Of a stretch of 60,611 nucleotides of DNA, positions 60,586 to 60,611 are shown one piece after another. Location of the stretch: assembly GCA_937880095.1 (NCBI GenBank), contig CALFLK010000021.1, positions 1 through 60,611 of the forward strand. Direction: 5' to 3'. A model generated the notes under the pieces. That model had not been told where the DNA came from. It worked only from the letters and a program-made list of their open reading frames with translations, and did not search any database. Each line of letters opens with the position of its first letter. Position 1 is the first letter of the stretch. The position numbers and the translations under genes were made by a program. The stretch comes from an uncultured Faecalibacterium sp. Its GTDB lineage: Bacteria > Bacillota > Clostridia > Oscillospirales > Ruminococcaceae.

Positions 60586-60611
60586 GGATTCTTCAAATTG
60601 TTTTTTGCACA

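Overview
The window looks like the chromosome of an endospore-forming, anaerobic, Gram-positive clostridium, probably an Oscillospiraceae/Ruminococcaceae-type gut commensal. The evidence is a complete spoIIIA sporulation operon, a tyrosine T-box, sigma-A promoters of the TTGACA-N17-TATAAT type, GGAGG ribosome sites, an Asp23/NusB/ArgR/RecN housekeeping cluster of clostridial type, and many BlaI/BlaR1, two-component/ABC and secreted-lipoprotein genes. I cannot name the species from the sequence alone.

Region 1 (1-4.7 kb, minus strand): the 5' part of a tRNA-Gly with a perfect promoter, a C-terminally shortened fructose-6-phosphate aldolase-like transaldolase, uridine phosphorylase, a GntR/UTRA regulator, and tyrS behind a T-box whose specifier codon is UAC.

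Region 2 (4.7-19.9 kb, minus strand): a dense conserved block. The transcripts run spoIIIAA to spoIIIAH from a sigma-E-like promoter, then asp23-nusB-(TsaD-like)-xseA-xseB-ispA-PAP2-like-dxs-tlyA-nadK-argR-recN. Genes overlap or nearly touch and all reading frames are intact.

Region 3 (20-37 kb): accessory signalling and transport genes in visible decay. It holds a short M56 peptidase without a BlaI partner, a ferredoxin-family remnant, an ABC/two-component module with a frameshifted permease and a frameshifted kinase, a secondary alcohol dehydrogenase, a BlaI plus BlaR1 pair in which blaR1 (with a PASTA domain) has at least four lesions, and a two-gene ABC exporter behind a transcription attenuator, the second subunit frameshifted. 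The neighbouring core genes carry no such lesions, which argues for real gene decay or phase-variation-like change rather than uniform sequencing error.

Region 4 (37-51 kb): an ECF sigma/anti-sigma operon; a MerR regulator followed by a textbook 19-bp-spacer MerR promoter and a secreted FMN/FAD lipoprotein reductase; a second, intact two-component/ABC permease module whose ABC promoter has the same operator geometry as the decayed one; an intact BlaI/BlaR1 pair with a perfect 24-bp inverted repeat over its promoter; and a cyclic-di-AMP receptor.

Region 5 (51-60.6 kb): a GH129-like glycosidase without a signal peptide, then the most interesting unit. A cobalamin riboswitch with its own promoter and terminator precedes a 1972-residue surface protein carrying an alpha/alpha-toroid domain, followed with an 8-bp overlap by a DUF4430 lipoprotein. 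Toroid plus DUF4430-type domains are the two halves of eukaryotic intrinsic factor/transcobalamin. I infer a vitamin-B12-repressed, surface-exposed, split transcobalamin-like corrinoid capture system.
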